64,000 nucleotides of DNA. Origin: Polynucleobacter yangtzensis. Its GTDB lineage: Bacteria; Pseudomonadota; Gammaproteobacteria; Burkholderiales; Burkholderiaceae. The stretch lies in assembly GCF_001595965.1 (NCBI RefSeq), contig NZ_LOJI01000035.1:133770-197769 (forward strand), written 5' to 3'. The notes under the pieces are model-generated. The model was not told where the DNA came from. It saw nothing but the letters and a program-made list of their open reading frames with translations, and made no database searches. The position numbers were made by a program, and so were the translations under genes. Positions 32,401 to 41,623 of this stretch are shown piece after piece; position 1 is the first letter of the stretch; each line of letters begins with the position of its first letter.

Positions 32401-32563
32401 TGGGGCGGAGTTACGCCAACCTTTAGGTATTAGTGTTGCCGGCGGATTGATATTCTCACAATTTGTAACACTCATCATTACACCAGTAATTTATCTTTAC
32501 CTGGATAAATATGCAGGCAATGGTCCAATGGATATTCCGCCTGCAGTTCTAGAAGGGACATAA
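29465..32563 (+). CDS. RND efflux inner-membrane permease (AcrB/MdtB family)
   Basis: MTLSELCIRRPVMTVLLSIATVIAGSVAYFKIPVAALPSFNTPIISVTASLPGAAPENMASAVALPLE; 1032 aa; GLVVDDAIVVLENI. Confidence 0.97.
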   Translation: MTLSELCIRRPVMTVLLSIATVIAGSVAYFKIPVAALPSFNTPIISVTASLPGAAPENMASAVALPLEKEFSTIDGIKVISSTNSLGSTSITLEFNNDRDIDKAAVDVQAALLRAQRRLPIEMTVPPSYRKINPADTPVLIVRMSSPSISLSEMNAYAENLMAPNLSTISGVSQVSVYGAKRYAVRVSVRPDALGNRNITMDEVAAAINKANTNSPVGTLDGPRQLITIYANPQLVKAEEFGNLIIAQRNGYPIYLKDVADVQESYEDVKTFASAKGERSIAIGINRQPNANTVEVVDSIKRLLPSLQAQMPDSIQLTLINDRSLSIIESIHDVNITLLFTIALVILVIFLFLKHVSATIIPSISLPISLIGAFFVFYFLGYSLDNISLLGITLAVGLVVDDAIVVLENIMRYVEQGMDPLKAALKGSKEVGFTIVSISLSLVAVFIPLFFMAGPIGLLFREFAVVVTLSILVSAVVSLTVVPMLCSRYLPKPDHKPKEYGITKKFDRLFDWTLKGYVHFLDLALVNRKKVLWGAISSCVITVALFVYSPKGFFPEEDIGQLRVTVEASEDTSFKTMIALQDQAAKIVDSDPNVATSISILGGGQSSGRNTGRFFIILKPKGERQKMSKVMEGLRTKFREIPGIQVYMSPVQNLQLGGRSSKSRYQFTLQSVGFEGVNEWADKILQKMRTDPIFRDVTSDSQLKGLNVKIDIDREKAASAGVSIADIRTALYSSFGERQVSTIYTPVNTYYVILETAEDDRQFETDLNKVYVRGRATDKLIPLSSLASFVRTVGPTAVNHQGQIPAVTISFNLAPDVFLGDATKAIDRFVKEVDLPPSIITSYGGDAAVFKDNQSGQVILLLAALGVIYILLGVLYESYIHPLTILAGLPSAAIGAILALRIFGFELTIVASIGILLLIGIVKKNAILMIDFALDAQRNQGMSPEKAIREACILRFRPIMMTTIAALMGALPIALGLGAGAELRQPLGISVAGGLIFSQFVTLIITPVIYLYLDKYAGNGPMDIPPAVLEGT

Positions 32564-33273
32564 TGCGTCAAGTTATTCTCGATACCGAAACCACAGGCTT
32601 AAATCCTGCTACGGGTGACCGCATCATTGAAATTGGTTGCGTGGAAATGGTTGGTCGTCGCTTAACAGATAGAACCTTTCATTACTACATCAATCCAGAG
32701 CGTGATATTGATGCAGGAGCCTTTGCGGTACACGGTCTCTCAAGGGAGTTTTTATCTGATAAACCAATTTTTGCAAATATTGTTGAGCAGCTTATTGAGT
32801 TTGTAGATGGCGCTGAAATCGTGATTCATAACGCAGCCTTCGACTTAGGATTTTTGGATAACGAGTTCGCCCTCTTAAAACGTCCGCCGTTCCGTAACCT
32901 AGCATCAAAAATTACTGATACCTTGCTCGATGCGCGTCAGATGTTCCCGGGCAAAAGAAATTCTCTAGATGCCCTATGCGAACGCTTTTCTATTAGCAAT
33001 AAACATCGCACTTTGCACGGCGCTTTACTGGATGCCCAGCTTTTAGCTGAAGTCTATGTAGCGATGACTAGAGGTCAAGAGGATCTGTCCATTGATCTCA
33101 TTGATTACACGGTAGGCGCAGACTCCTCCGGTCACACCAAAGCCCTGCCGACCAATTTAAAGGTTCTTTCTGCATCAGAGGATGATTTACTCAGCCATGA
33201 GAAGATCCTTGCTGAAATTGCCAAGGCAAGTAAAAAGGACTCCGTTTGGAGCCCTTTAAGTACCGCAAGTTGA
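32563..33273 (+). CDS. dnaQ: DNA polymerase III subunit epsilon
   Basis: MRQVILDTETTGLNPATGDRIIEIGCVEMVGRRLT; HNAAFDLGFLD; start overlaps the RND permease stop (TAATG). Confidence 0.97.
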   Translation: MRQVILDTETTGLNPATGDRIIEIGCVEMVGRRLTDRTFHYYINPERDIDAGAFAVHGLSREFLSDKPIFANIVEQLIEFVDGAEIVIHNAAFDLGFLDNEFALLKRPPFRNLASKITDTLLDARQMFPGKRNSLDALCERFSISNKHRTLHGALLDAQLLAEVYVAMTRGQEDLSIDLIDYTVGADSSGHTKALPTNLKVLSASEDDLLSHEKILAEIAKASKKDSVWSPLSTAS

Positions 33274-33281
33274 GTAACTAA

Positions 33282-34373
33282 TTAGATTGCTGCGGCAATC
33301 GCCTTGCCTAAATCATCAGTCTTAGCTGTTCCGCCTAGATCAGGCGTCAAAGGTGCATTTCCAGGGCCAGAGGCCAATACCTTTTCAATAGCCGTAAATA
33401 TAGCTTTGCCAGCCTCTGGATAGCCAAGGTGATCGAGCATCATCGCCCCGCTCCAAATTTGACCAATCGGATTAGCAATCATTTTGCCAAAGATGTCAGG
33501 CGCAGATCCATGTACAGGCTCAAACAATGATGGGAACTTGCCTTCTGGATTAATACTTCCCGATGGTGCTACGGCAATCGTACCGGTACAAGCAGGACCT
33601 AAGTCAGAAAGAATGTCGCCAAATAAATTAGATGCAACAACCACATCAAAACGATCTGGATTCATCACAAAGTGTGCCGCCAGAATATCAATGTGATACT
33701 TGTCAGCCCTAACATCAGCAAACTTCTTCGACATTGCTTCTACGCGCTCATCCCAGTATGGCATCGTAATAGCAATACCGTTTGATTTCGTAGCTGAAGT
33801 GAGGTGCTTCTTAGGGCGACTTTGCGCCAGATCAAATGCATATTGCAAAATACGGTCCACGCCCTGTCTTGTGAAAACGGATTCCTGAATAACAATTTCA
33901 CGATCTGTATCAGGAAACATTTTTCCACCAACACTAGAGTATTCGCCTTCAGTATTCTCACGCACAACAAAGAAATCAATATCACCAGGCTTGCGATTAG
34001 CTAATGGGCAAGGAACGCCTGGCAGCAAGCGTACAGGACGTAAATTGACATATTGATCAAAGCCACGACGGAACTGAATCAAGCTACCCCACAAAGAAAC
34101 GTGGTCAGGAAGAATGTCCGGCATTCCAACTGCGCCAAAGAAGATTGCGTCGTATTTAATTAAAGTATCAAACCAATCATCAGGCATCATTTTGCCGTGC
34201 TTAAGATAGTAATCACAACTTGCAAAGTCAAAGTGATCAAACTGCATTCCGAGATTAAATTTACGATTGGCAGCCTCAAGTGCACGAACGCCCTCAGGCA
34301 TAACTTCTTTACCAATGCCATCGCCAGGAATAACGGCAATCTTTGGATTCTTAAAAATTTTCTTTGCGTTCAT
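33282..34373 (-). CDS. Tartrate dehydrogenase / isopropylmalate dehydrogenase family
   Basis: IAVIPGDGIGKEVMPEGVRAL; NLFGDILSDLGPACTGTIAVAPSGSINPEGKFPSLFEPVHGSAPDI; SLWGSLIQFRRGFDQYVNLRP typical of TtuC-type. Confidence 0.9.
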   Translation of the reverse strand: MNAKKIFKNPKIAVIPGDGIGKEVMPEGVRALEAANRKFNLGMQFDHFDFASCDYYLKHGKMMPDDWFDTLIKYDAIFFGAVGMPDILPDHVSLWGSLIQFRRGFDQYVNLRPVRLLPGVPCPLANRKPGDIDFFVVRENTEGEYSSVGGKMFPDTDREIVIQESVFTRQGVDRILQYAFDLAQSRPKKHLTSATKSNGIAITMPYWDERVEAMSKKFADVRADKYHIDILAAHFVMNPDRFDVVVASNLFGDILSDLGPACTGTIAVAPSGSINPEGKFPSLFEPVHGSAPDIFGKMIANPIGQIWSGAMMLDHLGYPEAGKAIFTAIEKVLASGPGNAPLTPDLGGTAKTDDLGKAIAAAI

Positions 34374-34422
34374 GGGTTGCTTGTCTCTTTTTATTTTTGG
34401 TGAATGTGAATTTTACAAATTT

Positions 34423-35085
34423 CTAGCTAATTGCGCGGCGGATCTCATCCGGCGCTTTTTTACTACCTTTTTCTCCGGAATCTGTATCGTAATCAGTGGT
34501 ATTTTCAATTGTCTCTGGAACCGCCTCTAGCATGCGAATATTATCTTTCGGGCAAATTGGTGCGCCATAGCTAGCCCATTTTTTAAGCAAGGTAACCTCA
34601 TAACCGCATTGACTGCACTTTGCTTTGCTGCGACTGGCATTGCTGGGTCTAGGAGGCGGAAAGACGATGGCTTGATGTGGGTATGGACCCAGCTCCTGGC
34701 TAATCATCATTAGCTTTACGGTTAGCTCTTCTGTGGCATGCGCCATGCGGGCTGGACCTTCTAGACCAACCGTCTGCGCAATTCCCTTGAAATCCTCACC
34801 ATGACCACTAAAACAGTCATCCACAGCATGGCAAAGCTCATGCACCAAGGTATCCAAAAGTTGTACCGGCTCATCTAATTTAGGGGAGATAAAAATCTCA
34901 TTAACACCACCACCAGATCGCTCACGAGGCCAACATTGACCGAGCGTTGTTCTGGGGCTGCTGGAGGCTGGAAAGCCACAAGAAACCCTTACTGGAGGGA
35001 TTGCGTAACCCGCCTTTGAAAATACTGGCTCCAAATGCCTTACAGCATCCTCAAGCCATGCTTCACGTACTGTATGTTGCTTCAT
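34423..35085 (-). CDS. SprT-like zinc metallopeptidase domain protein
   Basis: LVHELCHAVDDCFSGHGEDFKGIA HExxH motif and CSQCGYEV...CPKDN zinc ribbon. Confidence 0.82.
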   Translation of the reverse strand: MKQHTVREAWLEDAVRHLEPVFSKAGYAIPPVRVSCGFPASSSPRTTLGQCWPRERSGGGVNEIFISPKLDEPVQLLDTLVHELCHAVDDCFSGHGEDFKGIAQTVGLEGPARMAHATEELTVKLMMISQELGPYPHQAIVFPPPRPSNASRSKAKCSQCGYEVTLLKKWASYGAPICPKDNIRMLEAVPETIENTTDYDTDSGEKGSKKAPDEIRRAIS

Positions 35086-35162
35086 CTAACTTATCTTCTA
35101 TCGAATTTCTGGGACAAAAAGCTTAAATTGCGATCATACGCCACCATAAGTAGAATGAACCA

Positions 35163-36473
35163 ATGAAAGATCTAGAAAGCCTCAGCGCCTCCCAAGCCAT
35201 TAAAGCTCTCTCAAAAAGGGAGATAAAGGCCACTGATTTACTGCTCTCCTGTCTCGACCGCATAGGACAACGGGAGAATCATGTAAAGGCTTGGACGAGC
35301 CTTGGCAAGGAAAATGCCTTAACGCGCGCCAAAGAGCTGGATAAGGGGGCATTTAAAGGTATTTTGCATGGCTTACCTATCGGTGTGAAAGATCTATATG
35401 ACACCTATGATTTGCCGACCTCTTACGGCTCGCCCATCTACGCCAATCACTATCCAGCAACCGATGCCGTCTCAATTGCATTAATACGACAGGCAGGCGG
35501 CATCATTCTCGGCAAAACAGTTACTACAGAGTTGGCATCATTTAAAAGTGGTCCAACAACAAATCCGCATAATTCAAGGCATACGCCCGGAGGATCCTCA
35601 AGCGGCTCTGCTGCAGCGGTTGCCGACTTCATGGTGCCACTAGCGACTGGTAGTCAAACAGCTGGCTCAATGATTCGTCCAGCATCCTATTGTGGCGTAG
35701 TAGGCTTTAAACCGAGCTTAGGTAAAGTCAGTATCGCGGGCGTGAAGAGCCTATCGGTCTCATTGGATACTTTGGGATGCTTTGGCAGGACTGTAGAGGA
35801 TGTAGGGTTGGGTGTGGCAGCCATGAGCGGTGATCATCGTCTTGCAAAGATTGAGGCGCTACATAACAAGCCCCGCATTGCCATTTGCAAGACTTCAAAC
35901 TGGTCTCTCGCCCATCAGGAAACTGCAACTGCAATGGCGGTAGCACGGCATGCGGCGGAGCGCATTGCTAAATCCACTGTTGCGGACTTAAAGCTACCCA
36001 AATCCTGTGATGACATCACACAAGTACAAACTCGCATCATGCTCTCCGAAATGTCTCGCAGCTTTCTATTTGAGCGAACCCACTATTCAAAAAAATTAAG
36101 CTTAATATTGAGCAAGCAACTCAGTGACGGCGCTGCAATTAGTTATGAGCAATACGCAAAAGATTTACTGTTTGCAGACAATGCAAAATCATCCATCAAC
36201 GCACTTTTCAATGATGAGATTGATCTATTGATAGCTCCAAGCGCTACGGGTGAAGCACCTGATTTAAAAGATGGGACAGGTGATCCTGTCTTCTGTCGAG
36301 AATGGACTCTATTAGGATTGCCGTGTATCAACATCAATGTAGCCAGCGGCCCCAACGGATTACCCGTTGGCGTGCAGCTCATAGCTGGGCCTGGCAAAGA
36401 TCATTTTCTTTTAAGCGCAGCAAGAGCTTTTGTACACGCTCTGCCTGATCCCACTTTAAGAGACCAGGCATAG
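35163..36473 (+). CDS. Amidase signature family protein
   Basis: GLPIGVKDLYDT; PGGSSSGSAAAVADFMVPLATGSQTAGSMIRPASYCGVVGFKPS. Confidence 0.93.
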   Translation: MKDLESLSASQAIKALSKREIKATDLLLSCLDRIGQRENHVKAWTSLGKENALTRAKELDKGAFKGILHGLPIGVKDLYDTYDLPTSYGSPIYANHYPATDAVSIALIRQAGGIILGKTVTTELASFKSGPTTNPHNSRHTPGGSSSGSAAAVADFMVPLATGSQTAGSMIRPASYCGVVGFKPSLGKVSIAGVKSLSVSLDTLGCFGRTVEDVGLGVAAMSGDHRLAKIEALHNKPRIAICKTSNWSLAHQETATAMAVARHAAERIAKSTVADLKLPKSCDDITQVQTRIMLSEMSRSFLFERTHYSKKLSLILSKQLSDGAAISYEQYAKDLLFADNAKSSINALFNDEIDLLIAPSATGEAPDLKDGTGDPVFCREWTLLGLPCININVASGPNGLPVGVQLIAGPGKDHFLLSAARAFVHALPDPTLRDQA

Positions 36474-36480
36474 AGCAAGA

Positions 36481-37455
36481 TCAGTCAAGCGTAATGTTTG
36501 CCGCTTTAATTGCTTTGCCCCAGAAAGGAATTTCTTTCTTCACCAAAGCATCAGTTTGCGCTGGATTGAGATAACGCAGCTCTACTCCAGCTGCATCCGA
36601 ACGTTCTTTAACCTCCGGCAAAGCCAAACTCTGTTTTACTGAGTTCGTCAGTTTTGTAATAACAGGTGCTGGTGTACCTGCTGGTGCATATAAGGCAACC
36701 CAAGACTCTAGCTGAAATGAAGGAAGACCTGCTTCTGCAGTGGTTGGTACATTAGGCATACCGGGATGACGATTTTTTCCAGTAACAGCCAAGCCTTTTA
36801 ATTTACCGCTTTGTACATGCTGCATCAAAGAAGGCGGTGTACTAATAAACACTTGTACCTGCCCTGCCAATACATCTTGAATTGCAGGCCCCGATCCCTT
36901 GTAAGGTACGTGCACCATTTCTACACCAGTGGTTTGCTTGAAGATCTCGGTACCAATATGAGAAACCGAGCCATTACCTTGTGATGCGTAATTTAATTTA
37001 CCTGGATTTGCCTTTGCGTATGCAATGAACTCCTTCAGATTGTTGACCGGCACTGATGGGTGCACTGCAATCACATTTGTTGAGACAGTTAACAAAGCTA
37101 CAGGTGAAAAGTCTTTAATGGGATCCCAAGCTAGCTTGTCAAATAATGCAGGGTTACCTACGTGGTATCCAGAGTAAGAAATTAATAAAGTGTATCCATC
37201 AGGCTTTGCATTGGCGACATATTGATATGCAATATTTCCGCTGGCGCCAGGCTTGTTATCGACTACTACGGTTTGACCAATCACTCTTGTCAATGGCTCG
37301 CTCAACAAACGCGCCGAGGTATCAACCAATCCGCCCGGTGGATTAGGAACAACCAAAGTAATGGGCCTATCCGGAAATGATTGAGCAGATGCCAATCCAG
37401 CTAAGCCGAAGCTTAATACCGCCAATACATTACCTATAACTCTATTTTTATTCAT
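36481..37455 (-). CDS. Bug-family tripartite tricarboxylate transporter substrate-binding protein
   Basis: FPDRPITLVVPNPPGGLVDTSARLLSEPLTRVIGQTVVVDNKPGASGNIA. Confidence 0.95.
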   Translation of the reverse strand: MNKNRVIGNVLAVLSFGLAGLASAQSFPDRPITLVVPNPPGGLVDTSARLLSEPLTRVIGQTVVVDNKPGASGNIAYQYVANAKPDGYTLLISYSGYHVGNPALFDKLAWDPIKDFSPVALLTVSTNVIAVHPSVPVNNLKEFIAYAKANPGKLNYASQGNGSVSHIGTEIFKQTTGVEMVHVPYKGSGPAIQDVLAGQVQVFISTPPSLMQHVQSGKLKGLAVTGKNRHPGMPNVPTTAEAGLPSFQLESWVALYAPAGTPAPVITKLTNSVKQSLALPEVKERSDAAGVELRYLNPAQTDALVKKEIPFWGKAIKAANITLD

Positions 37456-37484
37456 CAGTGTCTCCAGATTTTTATTGTTGAAAC

Positions 37485-38606
37485 TTATCTTTGCCCAATT
37501 TTTACACTACCAAATACTGCTTGTGCTTCACGTGGCAAGCAGCGCCAATAACGCTCATTTGCTGTGACCGTTCCATCCAAAGCCGCAGCAGCCTCCCAAG
37601 CCCAACGCGGCTTATATAAAAACGCTCTTGCTAATGCAATTAAATCTGCATCGCCCGCTTGTAAAATGCCCTCAGCTTGCTGAGGCTCTGTAATTAAACC
37701 AACTGTCATGGTTGGCAAACCTGATTGGTCTTTAACAATCTTTGCAAACGGTACCTGATAGTTTGGGCCAATCGCAATTTTCTGCTTCGGAGAGATGCCG
37801 CCTGAAGAGATATGAACAAAATCACATCCCAATGGCTTTAGTTGTTTAGCAAAATCTGCAGTTTCTTCGGGCGTCCACCCTCCTTCAATCCAATCGCTAG
37901 CGGAAATTCGGATGCCAAGAACTCCTTGATAAGCAGCTCTTACGGCTGCAAATAGCTCCAGTGGAAAGCGAATTCGATTTTCAAACGAGCCGCCGTATTC
38001 ATCGGTGCGTTGATTGGCAATCGGCGATAAAAATTGATGCAATAAATAACCATGTGCCCCATGAAGTTCAATCCCATCAATACCAATGCGATCTGCGCGC
38101 TTGGCTGATGCAACAAAATCAGCGATCAACTTCTTTAACTCATCCTTGCTTAATTCATGAGGTGGGCGCTCTCCGTCTAACTGTGGAATCGCTGAAGGCG
38201 CTAGCGTTTCCCAGCCACCTTGATCTTTGGCAAGCAGTTGACCACCATTCCAAGGAGTGGCGCTAGAGGCTTTACGACCTGCATGAGCTAGCTGGATAAA
38301 AACTGGTACAGCGGGGGCCAAGGAGCGCGCTCGAGTTAGCTTATCTTTTAGAGCCGCTTCTGTGCGGTCATCCCAGAGCCCTAAGCAAACCGGGGTTATG
38401 CGGGCCTCCGGGCTAACGCCCGTTGCTTCAATAATGAAAAGTGCTGCGCCGCTATTGAGTAAATTACCCCAATGCATTAGATGCCAGTCTGTTGCCTCGC
38501 CGTTATTGGCTGAATATTGGCACATTGGAGCCACTACTATGCGATTAGCCAGCTCGAGGGGTCCACGTGGCGAATTGAGGGTGTAGCTAGAGAATAAAAG
38601 ACTCAT
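37485..38606 (-). CDS. NADH:flavin oxidoreductase / Old Yellow Enzyme family (YqjM-like)
   Basis: NRIVVAPMCQYSANNGEATDWHLMHWGNL; DGIELHGAHGYLLHQFLSPIANQRTDEYGGSFENR. Confidence 0.93.
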   Translation of the reverse strand: MSLLFSSYTLNSPRGPLELANRIVVAPMCQYSANNGEATDWHLMHWGNLLNSGAALFIIEATGVSPEARITPVCLGLWDDRTEAALKDKLTRARSLAPAVPVFIQLAHAGRKASSATPWNGGQLLAKDQGGWETLAPSAIPQLDGERPPHELSKDELKKLIADFVASAKRADRIGIDGIELHGAHGYLLHQFLSPIANQRTDEYGGSFENRIRFPLELFAAVRAAYQGVLGIRISASDWIEGGWTPEETADFAKQLKPLGCDFVHISSGGISPKQKIAIGPNYQVPFAKIVKDQSGLPTMTVGLITEPQQAEGILQAGDADLIALARAFLYKPRWAWEAAAALDGTVTANERYWRCLPREAQAVFGSVKIGQR

Positions 38607-38767
38607 TGAATGCCTTAAAAAGCCCGAAAAAGGGGCAAATATACGAAAATTGCCGTAAAGCTATAAAATAACTAAAAGCAGAATAAACGAGATAGCAAAG
38701 TCGTGCAGGCCATAAAGCCAAGCGCCTTTTTTACTAATAATCCTATAAACACACACCTCAAGAGACT

Positions 38768-40288
38768 ATGAACGCACCCCAAGCCTTTGAATCAAAAGAA
38801 GATATTGGCCACTTTGTTGGCGGCAATGTAGTTAACCCTAAAGATGGCCGTTTTGCCGATGTATACAACCCTACCAAAGGGTCTGTAGCTCGTCGCGTCG
38901 CCCTTGCTAGTCGCAAGGAAGTAGATGCTGCTGTAGCAGTTGCGCAAAAAGCTTTTGAGACCTGGAGTCAAACTAGCCCACTACGACGTTCCCGTATCTT
39001 GTTTAAATACTTAGAGCTCTTAAACGCTAATCGCGATGAATTGGCTGCGATCATTACAGCGGAACATGGCAAAGTATTCACCGATGCGCAAGGCGAAGTT
39101 ACTCGTGGAATTGAAATTGTGGAATTTGCCACTGGCATTCCAGAATTGCTAAAAGGCGATTACACCGAACAAGTTTCTACAGACATTGATAATTGGGTAA
39201 TGCGTCAGCCACTGGGCGTAGTTGCTGGTATCACTCCATTTAATTTCCCTGTCATGGTGCCAATGTGGATGTTCCCAATGGCTATTGCTTGCGGCAATAC
39301 ATTCATTCTGAAGCCTAGTCCTACCGACCCAACTGCATCTCTATTCATGGCCAAGCTCCTCAAGGAAGCCGGTCTTCCTGATGGCGTATTCAACGTGGTC
39401 CAAGGCGACAAAGAGGCAGTGGATGCTTTGATTGAAAATCCAGATGTTAAGGCTGTGAGCTTTGTAGGCTCTACCCCAATTGCGAACTACATTTATGAGC
39501 GCTGCGCTCATTTCGGCAAACGTTCACAAGCATTAGGTGGGGCTAAGAATCACATGGTCATCATGCCTGACGCCGATATTGATAAAGCAATTGACGCATT
39601 GGTTGGCGCCGCATACGGCTCAGCTGGCGAACGCTGTATGGCGATTTCAGTAGCAGTCTTGGTTGGTGACGTTGCTGAAAAAATCATGCCAAAACTGATT
39701 GAGCGCACTAAGACGTTAAAAGTGAAGAACGGCATGGAGCTTGATGCCGAGATGGGTCCAATCGTCTCTAAGGCAGCTCTTGAGCGTATTACTGGCTATA
39801 TCGAAAGCGGCGTAGCTTCTGGCGCAAAACTATTGGTAGATGGTCGCGGCCTCAAAGTTCCTGGCAATGAAAATGGCTTTTTTATTGGCGGCACGTTATT
39901 TGACAATGTCACCCCCGATATGAAGATCTACTTAGAAGAAATATTTGGACCAGTATTGTCTTGCCTGCGTGTTGCTAACTTTACAGATGCACTCAACCTA
40001 GTCAATTCTTGCGAATTCGGCAATGGCGTCGCTTGCTTCACTAGTGATGGCAATATTGCTCGTGAGTTTGCGCGTCGCGTTCAGGTAGGCATGGTTGGTA
40101 TTAACGTACCTATTCCAGTACCAATGGCGTGGCATGGTTTTGGTGGCTGGAAAAAATCCATCTTTGGAGATATGCATGCATATGGCAAAGAAGGCGTTCG
40201 TTTCTACACCAAGCAAAAGAGCGTAATGCAACGCTGGCCTGAAAGCATTGCTAAGGGCGCAGAGTTTGTGATGCCTACGTCTAAGTAA
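38768..40288 (+). CDS. mmsA: CoA-acylating methylmalonate-semialdehyde dehydrogenase
   Basis: [79 protein letters not shown]. Confidence 0.95.
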   Translation: MNAPQAFESKEDIGHFVGGNVVNPKDGRFADVYNPTKGSVARRVALASRKEVDAAVAVAQKAFETWSQTSPLRRSRILFKYLELLNANRDELAAIITAEHGKVFTDAQGEVTRGIEIVEFATGIPELLKGDYTEQVSTDIDNWVMRQPLGVVAGITPFNFPVMVPMWMFPMAIACGNTFILKPSPTDPTASLFMAKLLKEAGLPDGVFNVVQGDKEAVDALIENPDVKAVSFVGSTPIANYIYERCAHFGKRSQALGGAKNHMVIMPDADIDKAIDALVGAAYGSAGERCMAISVAVLVGDVAEKIMPKLIERTKTLKVKNGMELDAEMGPIVSKAALERITGYIESGVASGAKLLVDGRGLKVPGNENGFFIGGTLFDNVTPDMKIYLEEIFGPVLSCLRVANFTDALNLVNSCEFGNGVACFTSDGNIAREFARRVQVGMVGINVPIPVPMAWHGFGGWKKSIFGDMHAYGKEGVRFYTKQKSVMQRWPESIAKGAEFVMPTSK

Positions 40289-40306
40289 CTCTTGGATGTA
40301 AATTGC

Positions 40307-40334
40307 AAAAAAGCGATCTTAGGATCGCTTTTTT
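40307..40334. terminator. Rho-independent terminator after mmsA, bidirectional
   Basis: AAAAAAGCGATC TTAG GATCGCTTTTTT, 12-bp symmetric stem. Confidence 0.92.
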
Positions 40335-40358
40335 ATTTGCTCGGTTTTTATAAGGCCG

Positions 40359-40844
40359 TTACTGAAGGGTATTTTTTAATGCTGGGATCATTGGCATTGA
40401 TAGCACATCGATACCCTCTTCTCTTAAGGCCTCAGCCTCATCCAAAGTTGTCTGACCTCGAATACTTCTCTCGGGAGATTCTTTGTAGTGAATCTTTCTG
40501 GCTTCATCAGCAAAAGAGTCGCCGACATCTTCTGAGCGCCCCATCAGCTCTCTCATGCCCTTCAAGAAGGCTGCTTGGACTTGTGCCTCTAGCTGGGAAT
40601 GATCACTACCAGTAAGCGCAACCACTCCTCCACTCAGATTCTCAGATTCAGCTTTAGGAATAGCCAGTTCTGTAGAAGATGATTTACCAATATGCGGTGC
40701 TGAAGGCATCCGAGTAATTTCAGTGCTGTCACAAACCGGACAAGCAAGCATCCCCTTGTCTTGCTGGGCAAGACAATCCTCTTCCGAAGCGAACCACCCT
40801 TCAAAACGGTGATCTAACGGGCAAGCTAAGTTATAGACTTTCAT
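40359..40844 (-). CDS. DUF1178-like protein
   Basis: MKVYNLACPLDHRFEGWFASEEDCLAQQDKGMLACPVCDSTEITRMPSAPHI. Confidence 0.9.
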   Translation of the reverse strand: MKVYNLACPLDHRFEGWFASEEDCLAQQDKGMLACPVCDSTEITRMPSAPHIGKSSSTELAIPKAESENLSGGVVALTGSDHSQLEAQVQAAFLKGMRELMGRSEDVGDSFADEARKIHYKESPERSIRGQTTLDEAEALREEGIDVLSMPMIPALKNTLQ

Positions 40845-40910
40845 AAAACGTATATAGGGGCAAAAACGATAAATTCAATACCCCCCATTTTAATCGGGTT
40901 TGGGAACGCC

Positions 40911-41510
40911 CTATTCGATTGGGGTTGGCTTGACCAAACCCCTGCGATAACGCTCAAGCCAATAGGCTGAAATCGTTGTTTTAACGTCCGTAATCTCACC
41001 ATCCTCAACCCACCCGATTAACTGCTCTAAGGGAGCCGCAAAGACGTCTAAGAACTCCTCATCGTCAACATGACTCTTGCCAGGGACCAAGTCTTCAGCC
41101 AAGTAAATATCAATAAGCTCCGTGGAATAAGAAATCACCGGATGAATACGGCGGATGTAGCTCCACTTCTTAGCTGTATAGCCCGTCTCTTCCTCGAGCT
41201 CTCTTTTGGCGCACAGAAGATGATCTTCACCAATCTCCAGCTTGCCCGCTGGAATCTCTATACAAGCTTTTGCGATTGGGTAGCGATATTGGCGCTCAAG
41301 CAGTACCCTGCCATCATCAAGAATTGCAACAATAGCTACAGCTCCCGGATGAGTTAAATACTCACGAACAGCCGCTTCGCCATTCGGCAAGGCAATCTTG
41401 TCACGCTTCATTTTCAGGAAAATGCCACCATAAATATCCTCCCCAGAAATGCGCTCTTCGCGCAAATGAGAATCTCCTGATGGTAGATCTTGAAATGATT
41501 TTTCAGTCAT
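40911..41510 (-). CDS. NUDIX hydrolase (ADP-ribose pyrophosphatase-like)
   Basis: Nudix box GEDHLLCAKRELEEETGYTAKKW. Confidence 0.93.
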   Translation of the reverse strand: MTEKSFQDLPSGDSHLREERISGEDIYGGIFLKMKRDKIALPNGEAAVREYLTHPGAVAIVAILDDGRVLLERQYRYPIAKACIEIPAGKLEIGEDHLLCAKRELEEETGYTAKKWSYIRRIHPVISYSTELIDIYLAEDLVPGKSHVDDEEFLDVFAAPLEQLIGWVEDGEITDVKTTISAYWLERYRRGLVKPTPIE

Positions 41511-41579
41511 TTACATATTCCTCTTGAAAATCGATGACATCATCATACAAAATAGCCGTGACACTTCATTGTCATAAAC

Positions 41580-41607
41580 AATAAAGGCTCCCTAAGGAGC
41601 CTTTATT
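41580..41607. terminator. Rho-independent terminator downstream of nuoN
   Basis: AATAAAGGCTCC CTAA GGAGCCTTTATT, perfect 12-bp stem. Confidence 0.88.
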
Positions 41608-41623
41608 TACATTGGATCTTGTA

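Noticed and set aside
38690-38745. Possible leader hairpin upstream of mmsA (AGGCC...GCGCCTTTTTT)
   Set aside because: Only about 4-5 bp of stem; likely chance.
40292-40615. 107-aa plus-strand ORF after mmsA
   Set aside because: Starts just before a strong terminator and runs antisense through the DUF1178 gene.
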